From the NCBI GenBank assembly GCA_900320045.1, contig ONQT01000003.1, positions 124,001 to 188,000 of the forward strand: 64,000 nt of DNA, read 5' to 3'. Both the position numbers and the translations under genes were made by a program. Below, in pieces: positions 8,376 through 18,236 of the stretch. The notes under the pieces were generated by a model. The model saw only the letters and a list, made by a program, of their open reading frames with translations. It made no database searches and was not told the DNA's origin. How positions within the stretch are numbered: position 1 is the first letter of the stretch; each line of letters opens with the position of its first letter. The stretch is from an uncultured Prevotellaceae bacterium. GTDB taxonomy: Bacteria > Bacteroidota > Bacteroidia > Bacteroidales > Bacteroidaceae.

Positions 8376-8383
8376 CAAAGGTA
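8376..8383 (-). promoter_or_regulatory. -7 box (TACCTTTG) for the patatin gene
   Basis: On the minus strand TACCTTTG lies about 20 bp upstream of the ATG at 8356. No matching TTTG is found at 19-21 bp, so this is a partial promoter call. Confidence 0.5.
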
Positions 8384-8405
8384 GTAGATTTAAATAAATA
8401 ATGTG

Positions 8406-8413
8406 TACCTTTG
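8406..8413 (+). promoter_or_regulatory. -7 box (TACCTTTG) for the aminopeptidase P gene
   Basis: TACCTTTG on the plus strand, 38 bp before the ATG at 8452 and only 22 bp from the opposing -7 box of the patatin gene, so the two promoters overlap. No clear -33 box is seen. Confidence 0.5.
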
Positions 8414-8451
8414 CAAGATAAAATGTACATTTAACAACTTTTTCTTGACTT

Positions 8452-9849
8452 ATGTTTGATAAAGAGACCTATATACGGCGACGTGCCGAACTGAAAAAAC
8501 TGGTGGGTAAAGGGGTGATTCTGCTCCCCGGCAACAACGAAGCCCCATACAACTATCCTAACAACTGCTACGCTCCCATGCGTCAGGATTCGACGTTCGT
8601 GTATTACTTCGGACAGCACCGCGACGGACTGGTAGGCATCATCGATATCGATAACGACGAAGAGTGGTTCTTCGGCAACGACATTGATGTGGAGGACATC
8701 GTCTGGATGGGATTCACCCCGTCGGTAAGCGACTTGGCTCATGAGGTGGGCGTGCAGAAAACCGCTCCCCTGTCAGCCCTCCATTCCGTATGCAGCGACG
8801 CCATTGCCGCCAAGCGGACTATTCACTTCCTGCCACCCTACCGACACGACACGATGATAATGCTGATGGACCTGTTAGGTGTCCATCCAAGCAAGCAAAA
8901 AGAAGCTGCATCAGTCTCTCTTATTCAGGCAGTTGTAAAGATGCGCTCTACCAAAGAAGCGCAAGAAGTAGAGGCAATCGACCGTGCCTGCGACGTTGGT
9001 TACGCCATGCATACTACGGCTCAATTGCTGGTGCGTCCTGGTGTTACCGAACGCTTTATTGCAGGACAGGTGGACGGTATTGCCCGTTCGCTGGCCAACG
9101 GCAACAGTTTTGCCACCATCTTCTCACAACATGGTGAGATTATGCACGGCAACCCGTCCGATGCGAAACTGGAAGACGGACGGCTGGTGCTGTGCGATGC
9201 AGGCTGTGAGCTGGAGGACTACTGCTCCGACCACACTCGCACCATGCCGGTCAATGGGAAGTTCACCCAGAAACAGTTAGAGATTTACAGCATTGTTGAG
9301 GCATGCCACGACTGCGTCTTAGAGATGGCCAAACCCGGCGTACGCTATAAGGATATCCACTTTGCCGTATGTCGCACGATGACCGAACGGCTCAAGGAAT
9401 TAGGACTGATGAAAGGAGACACCGATGAGGCTGTACATGCCGGTGCCCATGCCATGTTCCTGCCGCACGGACTGGGACACATGATGGGAATGGACGTTCA
9501 CGATATGGAAGGACTGGGACAAATCTATGTAGGGTTTGACCAGGAAACGCAACCCGATCTGGAACAGTTCGGCACCAATTGCCTACGCATGGGCCGTCGG
9601 CTCGAAGAGGGCTTTGTGATGACTGACGAGCCAGGCATCTACTTCATTCCCGTCCTTATCGACGAATGGAAGTCCAACGGGCATTGCAAAGACTTCCTGT
9701 GTTTCGACAAAATCGAGACCTACAGGGACTTTGGAGGCATCCGTATCGAGGACGACGTCCTGATTACCAAGGACGGCTGCCGCTTCTTAGGTCAGAAGCG
9801 CATTCCCTATCATCCTGCCGAACTGGAGGATTTCATGAAGAATAATTAA
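8452..9849 (+). CDS. Aminopeptidase P family protein (M24B, Xaa-Pro aminopeptidase)
   Basis: A 465-residue cytoplasmic metallopeptidase that removes an N-terminal residue preceding proline. The N-terminal creatinase-like domain (to about 165) is followed by the pita-bread catalytic domain. The dimetal ligands are visible in LCDAGCELEDYCSDHTRT (two Asp), LPHGLGHMMGMDVHD (His), TDEPGIYFIP (Glu) and FGGIRIEDDVL (Glu). Length and motifs are normal. It is followed after 28 bp by a cysteine peptidase gene without a recognisable promoter in between, so the two may form a peptide-utilisation operon. Confidence 0.92.
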   Translation: MFDKETYIRRRAELKKLVGKGVILLPGNNEAPYNYPNNCYAPMRQDSTFVYYFGQHRDGLVGIIDIDNDEEWFFGNDIDVEDIVWMGFTPSVSDLAHEVGVQKTAPLSALHSVCSDAIAAKRTIHFLPPYRHDTMIMLMDLLGVHPSKQKEAASVSLIQAVVKMRSTKEAQEVEAIDRACDVGYAMHTTAQLLVRPGVTERFIAGQVDGIARSLANGNSFATIFSQHGEIMHGNPSDAKLEDGRLVLCDAGCELEDYCSDHTRTMPVNGKFTQKQLEIYSIVEACHDCVLEMAKPGVRYKDIHFAVCRTMTERLKELGLMKGDTDEAVHAGAHAMFLPHGLGHMMGMDVHDMEGLGQIYVGFDQETQPDLEQFGTNCLRMGRRLEEGFVMTDEPGIYFIPVLIDEWKSNGHCKDFLCFDKIETYRDFGGIRIEDDVLITKDGCRFLGQKRIPYHPAELEDFMKNN

Positions 9850-9877
9850 AAGAATAAAAATAAAAAAAAGTAAAAGT

Positions 9878-11083
9878 ATGAAGAAACTCATGACATTGGC
9901 ACTCATGGCCCTCATCGCTAGCGGTGCTCAGGCAGAGACGAAGAAAGACTCTGTCAACAAGAACAAACCCGTGTTCACCGTCATTAAGGAGAACAAGATT
10001 ACATCCATCAAGGATCAGAACCGCAGCGGTACGTGCTGGGACTACTCTACCTTGTCGTTCTTCGAGGCTGAAATCCTGAAGGCTACCGGCAAAACCTACG
10101 ACCTCTGCGAGAGTTTTGTAGCCAACAAGACCTATATGGACCGTGCTATTCAGGTGGTGCGCTACCACGGCGACTGCCAGTTTGCACAGGGCGGTTCCTC
10201 TGAGGACGTGCTGGCAACGATGAAGCAGTACGGCATCTGTCCAGAGGGCGCCATGCCGTTCCCCGGTTCGCTGTATGGCGACTCGCTGAACAACTTCAAC
10301 GAGTTTTTCTCCGTTCTGGAGCCTTATGTGAAAAGTGTATCGCACAGCAAGGCCAAGAAACTGTCCAACCAGTGGAAGGTTGGTATGCAGGGCATTCTGG
10401 ACGCCTATCTGGGCAAGTGTCCCGAGGAGTTCACCTACGAAGGTAAGAAGTACACCCCGAAGTCGTTCGTACAGAGCCTTGGCATCAATCTGGACGACTA
10501 TGTCAGCATCACCAGTTACACACATCATCCTTTCTACACCACGTTTGCCGTAGAGGTCCAGGACAACTGGCGCTTCCCGCAGTCGTACAACCTGCCCATG
10601 GACGAGATGATGAAGGTTATTGACAACGCCATCGACAAGGGCTATACCATAGCTTGGGGCGGCGACGTCAGCGAGGACGGATTCACCCGCCAGGGACTGG
10701 CTTACGCCGTTGATGCCAAGAAGACCACACAAAGTCTGCAGGGCAGCGACATGGCCAAGTGGCTGAAGATGCAACCAGCCAAGAAGCGCAGCATCATCGA
10801 CTCCCTGGGATGCACCGTTCCTGAGATTGTCGCTACACAGGAACTGCGTCAGGAGCGTTTTGACAACTGGGAACTGACCGACGACCACGGCATGCTTATC
10901 TTCGGCGTGGCCAAGGATCAGAATGGCAAGGAATATTATATGGTGAAGAACTCATGGGGTGAGTCTGGCGACTACAAAGGCATCTGGTACATGACCAAGA
11001 CCTTCATTGCCGCAAACACCATGGACTTCCTCATTAACAAGAATGCCATTCCCAAGGACATCCGCAAGAAACTGGGACTGTAA
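9878..11083 (+). CDS. C1B family cysteine aminopeptidase (bleomycin hydrolase/PepC-like), exported
   Basis: A 401-residue papain-like peptidase. The oxyanion Gln and catalytic Cys lie in DQNRSGTCWDYSTLSF, the catalytic His in DDHGMLIFG, and the Asn in MVKNSWGESGDYKG. Unlike cytoplasmic PepC it starts with MKKLMTLALMALIASGAQA, a cleavable signal peptide, so it probably works in the periplasm. Bacteroidales commonly carry such exported versions. It follows the aminopeptidase P gene closely and precedes recJ by 35 bp. Confidence 0.9.
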   Translation: MKKLMTLALMALIASGAQAETKKDSVNKNKPVFTVIKENKITSIKDQNRSGTCWDYSTLSFFEAEILKATGKTYDLCESFVANKTYMDRAIQVVRYHGDCQFAQGGSSEDVLATMKQYGICPEGAMPFPGSLYGDSLNNFNEFFSVLEPYVKSVSHSKAKKLSNQWKVGMQGILDAYLGKCPEEFTYEGKKYTPKSFVQSLGINLDDYVSITSYTHHPFYTTFAVEVQDNWRFPQSYNLPMDEMMKVIDNAIDKGYTIAWGGDVSEDGFTRQGLAYAVDAKKTTQSLQGSDMAKWLKMQPAKKRSIIDSLGCTVPEIVATQELRQERFDNWELTDDHGMLIFGVAKDQNGKEYYMVKNSWGESGDYKGIWYMTKTFIAANTMDFLINKNAIPKDIRKKLGL

Positions 11084-11118
11084 CAACACGGAACGTTTTC
11101 TCTGACATAGAAGCGAAA

Positions 11119-12843
11119 ATGCAATTCAAGTGGAATTACGAACCACCAGTGCCCGAGCGTCAACAGGCGGCCAAGGAACTGGCTGAGAAGATTGGTATGA
11201 GCCCTGCCATGGCCAGTCTGCTCATCCAGCGTGGCATCAGGACGGAGAGCTCAGCCAAGCGCTTCTTCCGACCCATGCTCAACGAACTCATTGACCCGTT
11301 CCTGATGAACGACATGGACTTAGCGGTAGACCGTCTGAACGATGCCATGGGGCGTAAAGAGCGCATCATGGTATACGGCGACTATGACGTCGACGGCTGT
11401 ACCGCAGTAGCACTGGTCTACAAGTTCTTGCAACAGTTCTACTCCAATATCGACTACTACATCCCCAACCGTGAGGAAGAGGGGTACGGAGTCAGCCGCA
11501 AAGGCATAGAATACGCCAAGGAGACCGATGTCAAGCTCGTCATCGTACTGGACTGCGGCATCAAGGCCATTGAGGAGATAGCCTACGCCAAGCAACTGGG
11601 CGTCGACTTTATCATCTGCGACCACCATGTGCCCGACGAGACGATGCCGCCTGCTGTAGCCATCCTAAACCCCAAGCGCACAGACTCCACCTATCCCTTC
11701 AAGCACCTCTGCGGCTGTGGCGTTGGCTTTAAATTCATGCAGGCCTTCGCCAAAAATAACGGCATTCCCTTCTCACGACTCATCCCCCTACTCGACTTCT
11801 GCGCAGTCAGCATCGCTGCCGACTTAGTACCTGTTGAAGGAGAGAACCGCATACTGGCCTTCCACGGTTTGAAGCAGCTCAACCAGAGCCCGTGTACCGG
11901 ACTGAAGGCCATTATTGAAATCTGCGGCTTGTCGGGACGGGAATTGACGATGAGCGACATTGTCTTTAAGATAGGTCCGCGCATCAATGCCTCAGGTCGC
12001 ATGATGAATGGCAAGGAGGCAGTAGAACTGTTAGTAGAACGAGACTTGCACAAGGCCTTGACGCAGGCTACCCGCATCAATGAGCTGAACGAGCAGCGCA
12101 AAGACGTGGACAAGCAGATGACCGAAGAGGCCAATGAGATTGTGGCACGGTTGGAAAGCCAACAGCACATGCAGAGCATCGTGCTCTACGATGAAGGATG
12201 GAAAAAAGGCGTGGTGGGTATCGTTGCCTCACGTCTGACGGAACTCTACTATCGTCCCACTGTGGTGCTGACCATCATTGATGGTATGGCGTCGGGCTCG
12301 GCACGCTCCGTAGCGGGCTTTGACATCTATGACGCCGTCAAGTCCTGCCGCGACCTATTGGAGAATTTCGGCGGCCATACTTATGCCGTCGGACTAACCC
12401 TGCGCCAAGAGAACATCCCTGAGTTCCGGCGCCGTTTCCAGGAATACGTCAGCCGTCATATCCTTCCGGAACAGACGCAGCAGACGCTGGACATCGATAT
12501 GGAACTGGACTTCCAGCAAATCAGCAAGCGATTGCTGAATGAGTTGAAGCGACTGGCACCTCACGGCCCTGGCAACGCCAAGCCGTTGTTCCTAACGCGT
12601 AACGTCTTCGACTACGGCACTTCTAAAGTCGTTGGTCGTCACCAAGAACATATCAAGTTGGAACTGGTGGACTCGAAGTCGGCCGTGGTAATGAACGGCA
12701 TTGCCTTCGGACAATCGGCCGCAGTACGATATATCAAGTCTAAGCGCTCCTTCGACATCGTCTATACCATTGAGGAAAATGCCTACAAGCGCGGTGAAGT
12801 TCAGCTGCAGATTGAAGATATACGTCCCTCAGAAGACGAATAA
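11119..12843 (+). CDS. recJ: Single-stranded-DNA-specific exonuclease RecJ
   Basis: A 574-residue DHH-family 5'-3' exonuclease of recombination and mismatch repair. Manganese-binding motifs include YGDYDVDG (around residue 92), DCGIK, the name-giving CDHHVP, and the C-terminal GGH motif in the DHHA1 domain, then an OB-like domain. Full family length. recQ starts 12 bp later, a functional pairing because RecQ unwinds DNA and RecJ degrades the exposed 5' strand. Confidence 0.95.
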   Translation: MQFKWNYEPPVPERQQAAKELAEKIGMSPAMASLLIQRGIRTESSAKRFFRPMLNELIDPFLMNDMDLAVDRLNDAMGRKERIMVYGDYDVDGCTAVALVYKFLQQFYSNIDYYIPNREEEGYGVSRKGIEYAKETDVKLVIVLDCGIKAIEEIAYAKQLGVDFIICDHHVPDETMPPAVAILNPKRTDSTYPFKHLCGCGVGFKFMQAFAKNNGIPFSRLIPLLDFCAVSIAADLVPVEGENRILAFHGLKQLNQSPCTGLKAIIEICGLSGRELTMSDIVFKIGPRINASGRMMNGKEAVELLVERDLHKALTQATRINELNEQRKDVDKQMTEEANEIVARLESQQHMQSIVLYDEGWKKGVVGIVASRLTELYYRPTVVLTIIDGMASGSARSVAGFDIYDAVKSCRDLLENFGGHTYAVGLTLRQENIPEFRRRFQEYVSRHILPEQTQQTLDIDMELDFQQISKRLLNELKRLAPHGPGNAKPLFLTRNVFDYGTSKVVGRHQEHIKLELVDSKSAVVMNGIAFGQSAAVRYIKSKRSFDIVYTIEENAYKRGEVQLQIEDIRPSEDE

Positions 12844-12855
12844 GGCATCAAGGCA

Positions 12856-14787
12856 GTGAGCAGTTACAAGGACATCCTCAAGAAATACTGGGGCTATGAT
12901 GACTTTCGCGGCATCCAACGCGACATCATCGAGTCTATCGGCCTGGGCAACGACACATTAGGACTCATGCCCACAGGCGGAGGAAAGAGCATCACCTTCC
13001 AGGTGCCTGCCATGGCACTGGAAGGTGTTTGTATTGTCATTACGCCGCTCATTGCCCTCATGAAAGACCAGGTACATCACCTCCGGCAGACAGGCATTTT
13101 GGCCGATGCCATCCATTCAGGACTGGAGCATGACCAAGTGCTGCGCATCCTCGACAACTGCATCATGGGCAAAACGAAGTTTCTGTATGTCTCGCCCGAA
13201 CGTCTCAGCAGCGACCTCTTTGTCACTAAGCTGCGCCACATGCAGATATCCTTCATCACCGTCGACGAGGCACACTGTATCTCGCAATGGGGCTACGACT
13301 TCCGCCCCAGCTATCTCGAAATTGCCAATATCCGAACTCTGCTGCCGGGTATTCCCGTACTGGCGCTCACTGCCACCGCCACGCCACAAGTTGTGGATGA
13401 CATCTGCGAAAAGCTCACTCTCCCAACACCCGACACCCAACACCCATCACCCGCCACCTCATTCCGCGTCTTCCGCATGTCTTTCGAGCGCAAGAACCTC
13501 ACCTATATCGTTCGTAATGTGGGAGACAAACTTCATGAACTGGTACATATTCTTAACCACACACAAGGCTCGGCCATTGTCTATGTGCGCAGTCGCCGAC
13601 GTTCCAAGGAGATTGCCGAATACCTGAACGAAGCGGGGCTCAGCGCAACCTACTATCACGCCGGACTGGAGCATACCGTCAAAGACCAGCGACAGCGCGA
13701 CTGGCAACACGACCGGATACGCATCATCGTCGCTACCAACGCCTTCGGAATGGGCATTGACAAGCCCGACGTCCGATTGGTAGCACACTACGACTGTCCC
13801 GACTCTATCGAAGCCTACTTCCAAGAAGCGGGTCGTGCCGGAAGAGACGGACAGCAGGCTTATGCCGTGATGCTGTACAACAAGAGCGACAATGCCAAAC
13901 TGAGCAAGCGCATCGACGATACCTTCCCACCCCGCGATTACATCCGCCAAGTCTATGAACATCTGGCCTATTACTACCAACTGGCAACAGGTGACGGCTA
14001 TGGAATGACCCGTGAATTCAACATCGACGAGTTCTGCCAGCGTTTCCATCATTTCCCCATCCGGGTACACAGTGCCTTGCAAATACTTTCCCGGGCAGGC
14101 TACATTGACTATGATGAAGCCCCCGACCAACAGACCCGCGTCCGTTTCCGGCTGGAGCGCCACGAGCTGTACCGCCTACACGACAACACGCCCGACGAGG
14201 AACGTGTCATCGTAGCGCTGTTGCGAAACTATGGAGGACTCTTCGCCGACTTCGGATATATTGACGAGGTATTCATTGCCCAACAAAGCGGACTGCAGGT
14301 GCCAGTCCTGCACCAAGTACTCTTAGCATTGTCTCAGAAGCACATCATTGAGTATATTCCCCGCCAGCAGATTCCCACCATCCGCTACTTGCAGCGGCGC
14401 GAGGATGCTGAGCACGTACAACTTCCGCCCGACATCTACGAACAACGGCTGGCACAGTACAGACAACGCATACAAAGCATGCTGCAATATATCCAAAGGG
14501 AAGACCGCTGCCGTTCACGCCAACTGCTGGAATACTTTGGCGAGAGTGACACTCACGACTGCGGGAAGTGTGATGTCTGCATGAACGGACTTTCCACCCC
14601 CGCCGAGGAGCAGCAGGCCCAACAGGCCATTCTACAACTCGTAGCCGACGGAAAGCGCCACCACATCACCGAACTGCATCGACTTCCCCACTCCATGCCA
14701 GCCATTGATGCCGCACTTGCCTATCTTATCAAAGAAGAGAAAATAGAACAGGAAGACGGTTTCCTTCTTGGTTCATTTGTCGTATAA
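12856..14787 (+). CDS. recQ: ATP-dependent DNA helicase RecQ
   Basis: A 643-residue superfamily 2 helicase starting at GTG (12856), 12 bp after recJ. It shows Walker A PTGGGKS, the DEAH box in VDEAHCISQWGYDFRPSY, motif VI QEAGRAGRDG, the zinc-binding cysteines (C-R-S-R at about 553, then DCGKCDVC) and a winged-helix RQC domain. An HRDC domain is not apparent. Between the two helicase lobes (about residues 188-203) there is an unusual insertion encoded by a 7-bp repeat, reading LPTPDTQHPSPATS, at a place where RecQ normally runs straight into the FRxSFxRxNL motif. Confidence 0.94.
   Translation: MSSYKDILKKYWGYDDFRGIQRDIIESIGLGNDTLGLMPTGGGKSITFQVPAMALEGVCIVITPLIALMKDQVHHLRQTGILADAIHSGLEHDQVLRILDNCIMGKTKFLYVSPERLSSDLFVTKLRHMQISFITVDEAHCISQWGYDFRPSYLEIANIRTLLPGIPVLALTATATPQVVDDICEKLTLPTPDTQHPSPATSFRVFRMSFERKNLTYIVRNVGDKLHELVHILNHTQGSAIVYVRSRRRSKEIAEYLNEAGLSATYYHAGLEHTVKDQRQRDWQHDRIRIIVATNAFGMGIDKPDVRLVAHYDCPDSIEAYFQEAGRAGRDGQQAYAVMLYNKSDNAKLSKRIDDTFPPRDYIRQVYEHLAYYYQLATGDGYGMTREFNIDEFCQRFHHFPIRVHSALQILSRAGYIDYDEAPDQQTRVRFRLERHELYRLHDNTPDEERVIVALLRNYGGLFADFGYIDEVFIAQQSGLQVPVLHQVLLALSQKHIIEYIPRQQIPTIRYLQRREDAEHVQLPPDIYEQRLAQYRQRIQSMLQYIQREDRCRSRQLLEYFGESDTHDCGKCDVCMNGLSTPAEEQQAQQAILQLVADGKRHHITELHRLPHSMPAIDAALAYLIKEEKIEQEDGFLLGSFVV
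13422..13452. repeat. 7-bp tandem repeat inside recQ; G-quadruplex-capable minus strand
   Basis: Five CCC tracts at 13422, 13429, 13436, 13443 and 13450 are spaced exactly 7 bp (CCCAACA units). The minus strand therefore has five GGG runs separated by 4-base loops, a classic G-quadruplex pattern. The translation stays in frame. Confidence 0.85.
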
Positions 14788-14828
14788 TTGTTCTTTTTAT
14801 CCTTTCTCGTAAAATATTGCACAAAATT

Positions 14829-14860
14829 TTTGCAAATGTGCAAGAAATGAATTACCTTTG
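14829..14860 (+). promoter_or_regulatory. Promoter for acyl-CoA synthetase pair
   Basis: TTTG (14829-14832), 20-bp gap, TACCTTTG (14853-14860): a full match to the Bacteroidota consensus. The predicted transcription start is about 14865, 20 bases before the ATG. Confidence 0.8.
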
Positions 14861-14883
14861 CACAAAATTTTGAAAATTGTGCA

Positions 14884-16542
14884 ATGAACGACATACCAAG
14901 TTTCAACTCTTGTATTGAGAATGCCATCAAGGACAACTGGCTTCTCGATGCCTTGACAGACTACAAAGGCACGACGCTCCAGTACCATGACGTGGCACGC
15001 AAGATCGAGAAGCTCCACATCATGATGGAGGCTGCAGGCATCGGACCAGGAGACAGAATTGCCGTGTGCGGCCGAAACTCTGCACACTGGGCTGTGGCCT
15101 TCATGGCAACCCTGACTTACGGAGCCGTCATCGTTCCTATCCTTCATGAGTTCAACGGTGAACAAATCCATAACATCGTCAATCACTCCGACGCACGCCT
15201 GCTCTTTGTGGGCGACTATGTGGTGAACATTATCGACCCCAAGGAGATGCCTCATTTGGAAGGAATCTTCAATCTTCCCGACTTCTCTCTTCATACTTCT
15301 CGCAACGAAGAACTGACCTTCGCCCGTGAGCATCTGAACGAGTTGTTCGGTAAGAAATTCCCCAATGCCTACCGCAAGGAAGACATTCACTGGCATCAGG
15401 ATGAGGCCGAAGAGCTCTGTATGATTAACTACACCAGCGGAACGACAGGCTATTCAAAGGGTGTCATGCTTCCCTATCGTGCGCTGTGGGGCAACGTCGA
15501 TTACTGTCAGCGTTTCCTCGGCAACCACATGCCGAAATACAGCAAGACCCTAAGCATCCTGCCCATGGCACACATGTACGGCATGACCATCGAGTTTCTA
15601 TTCCCCTTCTGTTCGGGGTTCCATCTGCATTTCCTGACACGACTGCCGTCACCCGCCATCATCGCTGAAGCCTTCAAGGAAGTCTGTCCCGACGTTGTGG
15701 TGGCTGTACCACTTATCATTGAGAAGATCATCCGCAAGCGCGTGTTCCCCAAAATACAGAACAACGCTATTAAGATGCTGCTCAAGATGCCTGTGGTGTC
15801 TAAGAAAGTCAAGGAGCGTATCTGCCAGGAAGTCTATGCAGCCTTTGGCGGCCGCGCCTACGAGGTAATTGTAGGTGGTGCTCCGTTAAATCAGGAGATT
15901 GAACAGTTCCTGAAGAGCATCGATTTCCCCATCACGGTCGGTTACGGCACGACGGAATGTGCCCCGCTGATTTCCTTCAGCGACTACCACGACTTTATAC
16001 CCTCCTCATGCGGACAGCCAGTTGCCGGCATGGAGGTGAAGATACTGTCCTCCGACCCTGAGAATGTCGAAGGCGAGATTGTCTGCCGAGGCACCAATGT
16101 CATGATGGGCTACTACAAGAACGAGGAAGCCACTCGTCAGGCGCTTGACGAGGACGGCTGGTACCATACCGGCGACTTGGCCACCATGTCTGCCGACGGA
16201 CACATCTTCATCCGTGGACGTCTGAAGAACATGCTGCTGGGTGCCAACGGACAGAATGTCTATCCTGAGGAGATTGAAGACAAACTCAACTCGATGGCAC
16301 TGGTTAGCGAGAGCCTTATTGTACAGCGCGGCAACCAGCTCGTCGCCTTGATACATCCTGACATGGACGAGGCAAACAGCATGGAACTGACGGCTGAAGA
16401 CCTGCAGAACGTCATGGAGCAGAACCGACAGGAGCTGAATGCACAATTGCCTGTCTACAGCAAACTGCAAGCCTTCGAGATACAAGAAGAAGAGTTTCAG
16501 AAAACGCCCAAGAAGAGTATTAAACGTTACTTATACAAATAA
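14884..16542 (+). CDS. AMP-dependent synthetase/ligase (acyl-CoA synthetase-like), first copy
   Basis: A 552-residue ANL-superfamily adenylating enzyme, most like long-chain fatty acyl-CoA ligases. It activates a carboxylic acid with ATP and transfers it to CoA or another thiol. Signature motifs are the phosphate loop YTSGTTGYSKGVM (about 180), GYGTTECAPLI (about 358), GWYHTGDLA and the C-terminal catalytic lysine region KTPKKSIKRYLYK. The gene has its own strong promoter and is followed after 6 bp by a close paralogue. The acyl substrate is not evident. Confidence 0.88.
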   Translation: MNDIPSFNSCIENAIKDNWLLDALTDYKGTTLQYHDVARKIEKLHIMMEAAGIGPGDRIAVCGRNSAHWAVAFMATLTYGAVIVPILHEFNGEQIHNIVNHSDARLLFVGDYVVNIIDPKEMPHLEGIFNLPDFSLHTSRNEELTFAREHLNELFGKKFPNAYRKEDIHWHQDEAEELCMINYTSGTTGYSKGVMLPYRALWGNVDYCQRFLGNHMPKYSKTLSILPMAHMYGMTIEFLFPFCSGFHLHFLTRLPSPAIIAEAFKEVCPDVVVAVPLIIEKIIRKRVFPKIQNNAIKMLLKMPVVSKKVKERICQEVYAAFGGRAYEVIVGGAPLNQEIEQFLKSIDFPITVGYGTTECAPLISFSDYHDFIPSSCGQPVAGMEVKILSSDPENVEGEIVCRGTNVMMGYYKNEEATRQALDEDGWYHTGDLATMSADGHIFIRGRLKNMLLGANGQNVYPEEIEDKLNSMALVSESLIVQRGNQLVALIHPDMDEANSMELTAEDLQNVMEQNRQELNAQLPVYSKLQAFEIQEEEFQKTPKKSIKRYLYK

Positions 16543-16548
16543 CATATT

Positions 16549-18210
16549 ATGGAAAACGTACCCAGCTTTAATCAACTGATTCAGCAGAGCATCATCGACA
16601 ATTGGGATCTTGATGCGCTGACAGACTACAAGGGAGCCACCCTGCAATATCACGATGTGGCCCGTAAGATAGAGAAGCTGCACATCTTGTTTGAAAACAG
16701 TGGAGTCGTGAAGGGTGACAAGATAGCCCTCTGCGGTCGCAACTCCAGCCAATGGGCTGTAGCCTTTCTGGCTACGCTGACTTATGGAGCCGTTGCCGTA
16801 CCCATTCTGCATGAGTTCATGGCCGACCAAATTCACAACATCGTCAATCACTCTGACGCCAAGTTGCTCTTTGTGGGCGACCATGTAGCTACTCAGATTG
16901 ACCCCGTACAGATGCCCCATCTCGAAGGAATCATCAACAACCCCGACTACTCGCTGATGCTGTCGCGTACAGACAAGCTAACCTATGCCCGCGAACACCT
17001 GAATGAGTTGTACGGCAAGAAATTCCCCAAATATTTCAGAAAGGAACACGTACATTATTATATAGAGGAGAACGGTGAAGAGATGGCTATGATTAACTAC
17101 ACCAGTGGTACAACAGGATTCTCCAAGGGTGTCATGATACCCTATCGTGCCCTATGGTCTAACTTCGACTTTGCCGAGCATGTCTTGGGAAAGATTATCA
17201 GCAAGGGCGACCGCATCATCAGCATCCTGCCCATGGCTCACATGTACGGCATGGCCTTCGAGTTTATCTTCGAGTTCCTGCATGGTTGCCACGTCTACTA
17301 CCTGAACCGCATCCCCTCGCCTGCTATCATTGCCCAGGCGTTCGCAGACATCAAGCCCAAGATTATCATCGCCGTGCCGCTGGTCATCGAAAAGATCATC
17401 CGCAAGAAGGTGTTCCCCAAGATTCAGAACAACCGCATGCGCCTGCTGCTCTCCATGCCTGTCATCTCCAAGAAGGTTCGCCAGAAAATTTGCCAAGAGG
17501 TCGTCAAAGCCTTCGGTGGTGAGCTCTACGAAGTTATCATCGGTGGCGCAGCCTTCAACCAGGAAGTCGAGTCGTTCCTGAAGCGCATTGAGTTCCCCTA
17601 TACTGTAGGATATGGTGCTACAGAGTGTGCACCGATTATCTGCTATCGCGACTGGCAGACCTTCGTGCAGGGCTCGTGCGGTCAAGCTGCCTACCACATG
17701 CAGGTGAAGGTAAAATCCACAAATCCGGCTGAAATTCCCGGCGAGATTCTGGCCAAGGGTCTTAACACCATGCTGGGTTACTACAAGAACCCCGAGGCTA
17801 CCGCCGAGACGCTCGATGAGGATGGTTGGTACCATACCGGCGACCTTGGAACCATGGACTACGACGGCAACGTCTTTATCAATGGCCGTTCCAAGAACAT
17901 GCTTTTAGGCCCCAGCGGACAGAACATCTATCCCGAGGAGATTGAAGACAAGCTCAACTCTCTGACGATGGTCGTCGAAAGCGTCGTCGTACAGCGTGAC
18001 AACAAACTTGTCGGTCTGGTCTACCCCGACTACGACGAAGCCAAGAACATGAACTTCAACGAGCAAGACATTGCCAGCATCATGGAGCAGAACCGTCTCC
18101 AGTTGAACGAACAGTTGCCGGCTTACGAGAAGATTACGGAGATTGAAATCCGTACCGAGGAGTTCGAAAAGACGCCGAAACGCAGTATCAAGCGCTTCCT
18201 ATACAAATAA
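16549..18210 (+). CDS. AMP-dependent synthetase/ligase (acyl-CoA synthetase-like), second copy
   Basis: A 553-residue paralogue of the preceding gene, colinear over the whole length, with the same motifs: YTSGTTGFSKGVM, GYGATECAPII, GWYHTGDLG and KTPKRSIKRFLYK. Six bases separate the two, so they are co-transcribed, and a terminator follows. The differences are spread over the protein and include the acyl-pocket region around residues 225-275. This suggests an old tandem duplication with possible divergence of substrate range rather than a recent copy. Confidence 0.88.
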   Translation: MENVPSFNQLIQQSIIDNWDLDALTDYKGATLQYHDVARKIEKLHILFENSGVVKGDKIALCGRNSSQWAVAFLATLTYGAVAVPILHEFMADQIHNIVNHSDAKLLFVGDHVATQIDPVQMPHLEGIINNPDYSLMLSRTDKLTYAREHLNELYGKKFPKYFRKEHVHYYIEENGEEMAMINYTSGTTGFSKGVMIPYRALWSNFDFAEHVLGKIISKGDRIISILPMAHMYGMAFEFIFEFLHGCHVYYLNRIPSPAIIAQAFADIKPKIIIAVPLVIEKIIRKKVFPKIQNNRMRLLLSMPVISKKVRQKICQEVVKAFGGELYEVIIGGAAFNQEVESFLKRIEFPYTVGYGATECAPIICYRDWQTFVQGSCGQAAYHMQVKVKSTNPAEIPGEILAKGLNTMLGYYKNPEATAETLDEDGWYHTGDLGTMDYDGNVFINGRSKNMLLGPSGQNIYPEEIEDKLNSLTMVVESVVVQRDNKLVGLVYPDYDEAKNMNFNEQDIASIMEQNRLQLNEQLPAYEKITEIEIRTEEFEKTPKRSIKRFLYK

Positions 18211-18236
18211 TTGCACCCTCTAACCATAAAAAACGG

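Noticed and set aside
9833..10888. 351-codon minus-strand frame opposite the cysteine peptidase
   Set aside because: Antisense shadow. The plus-strand gene has all catalytic motifs and a signal peptide.
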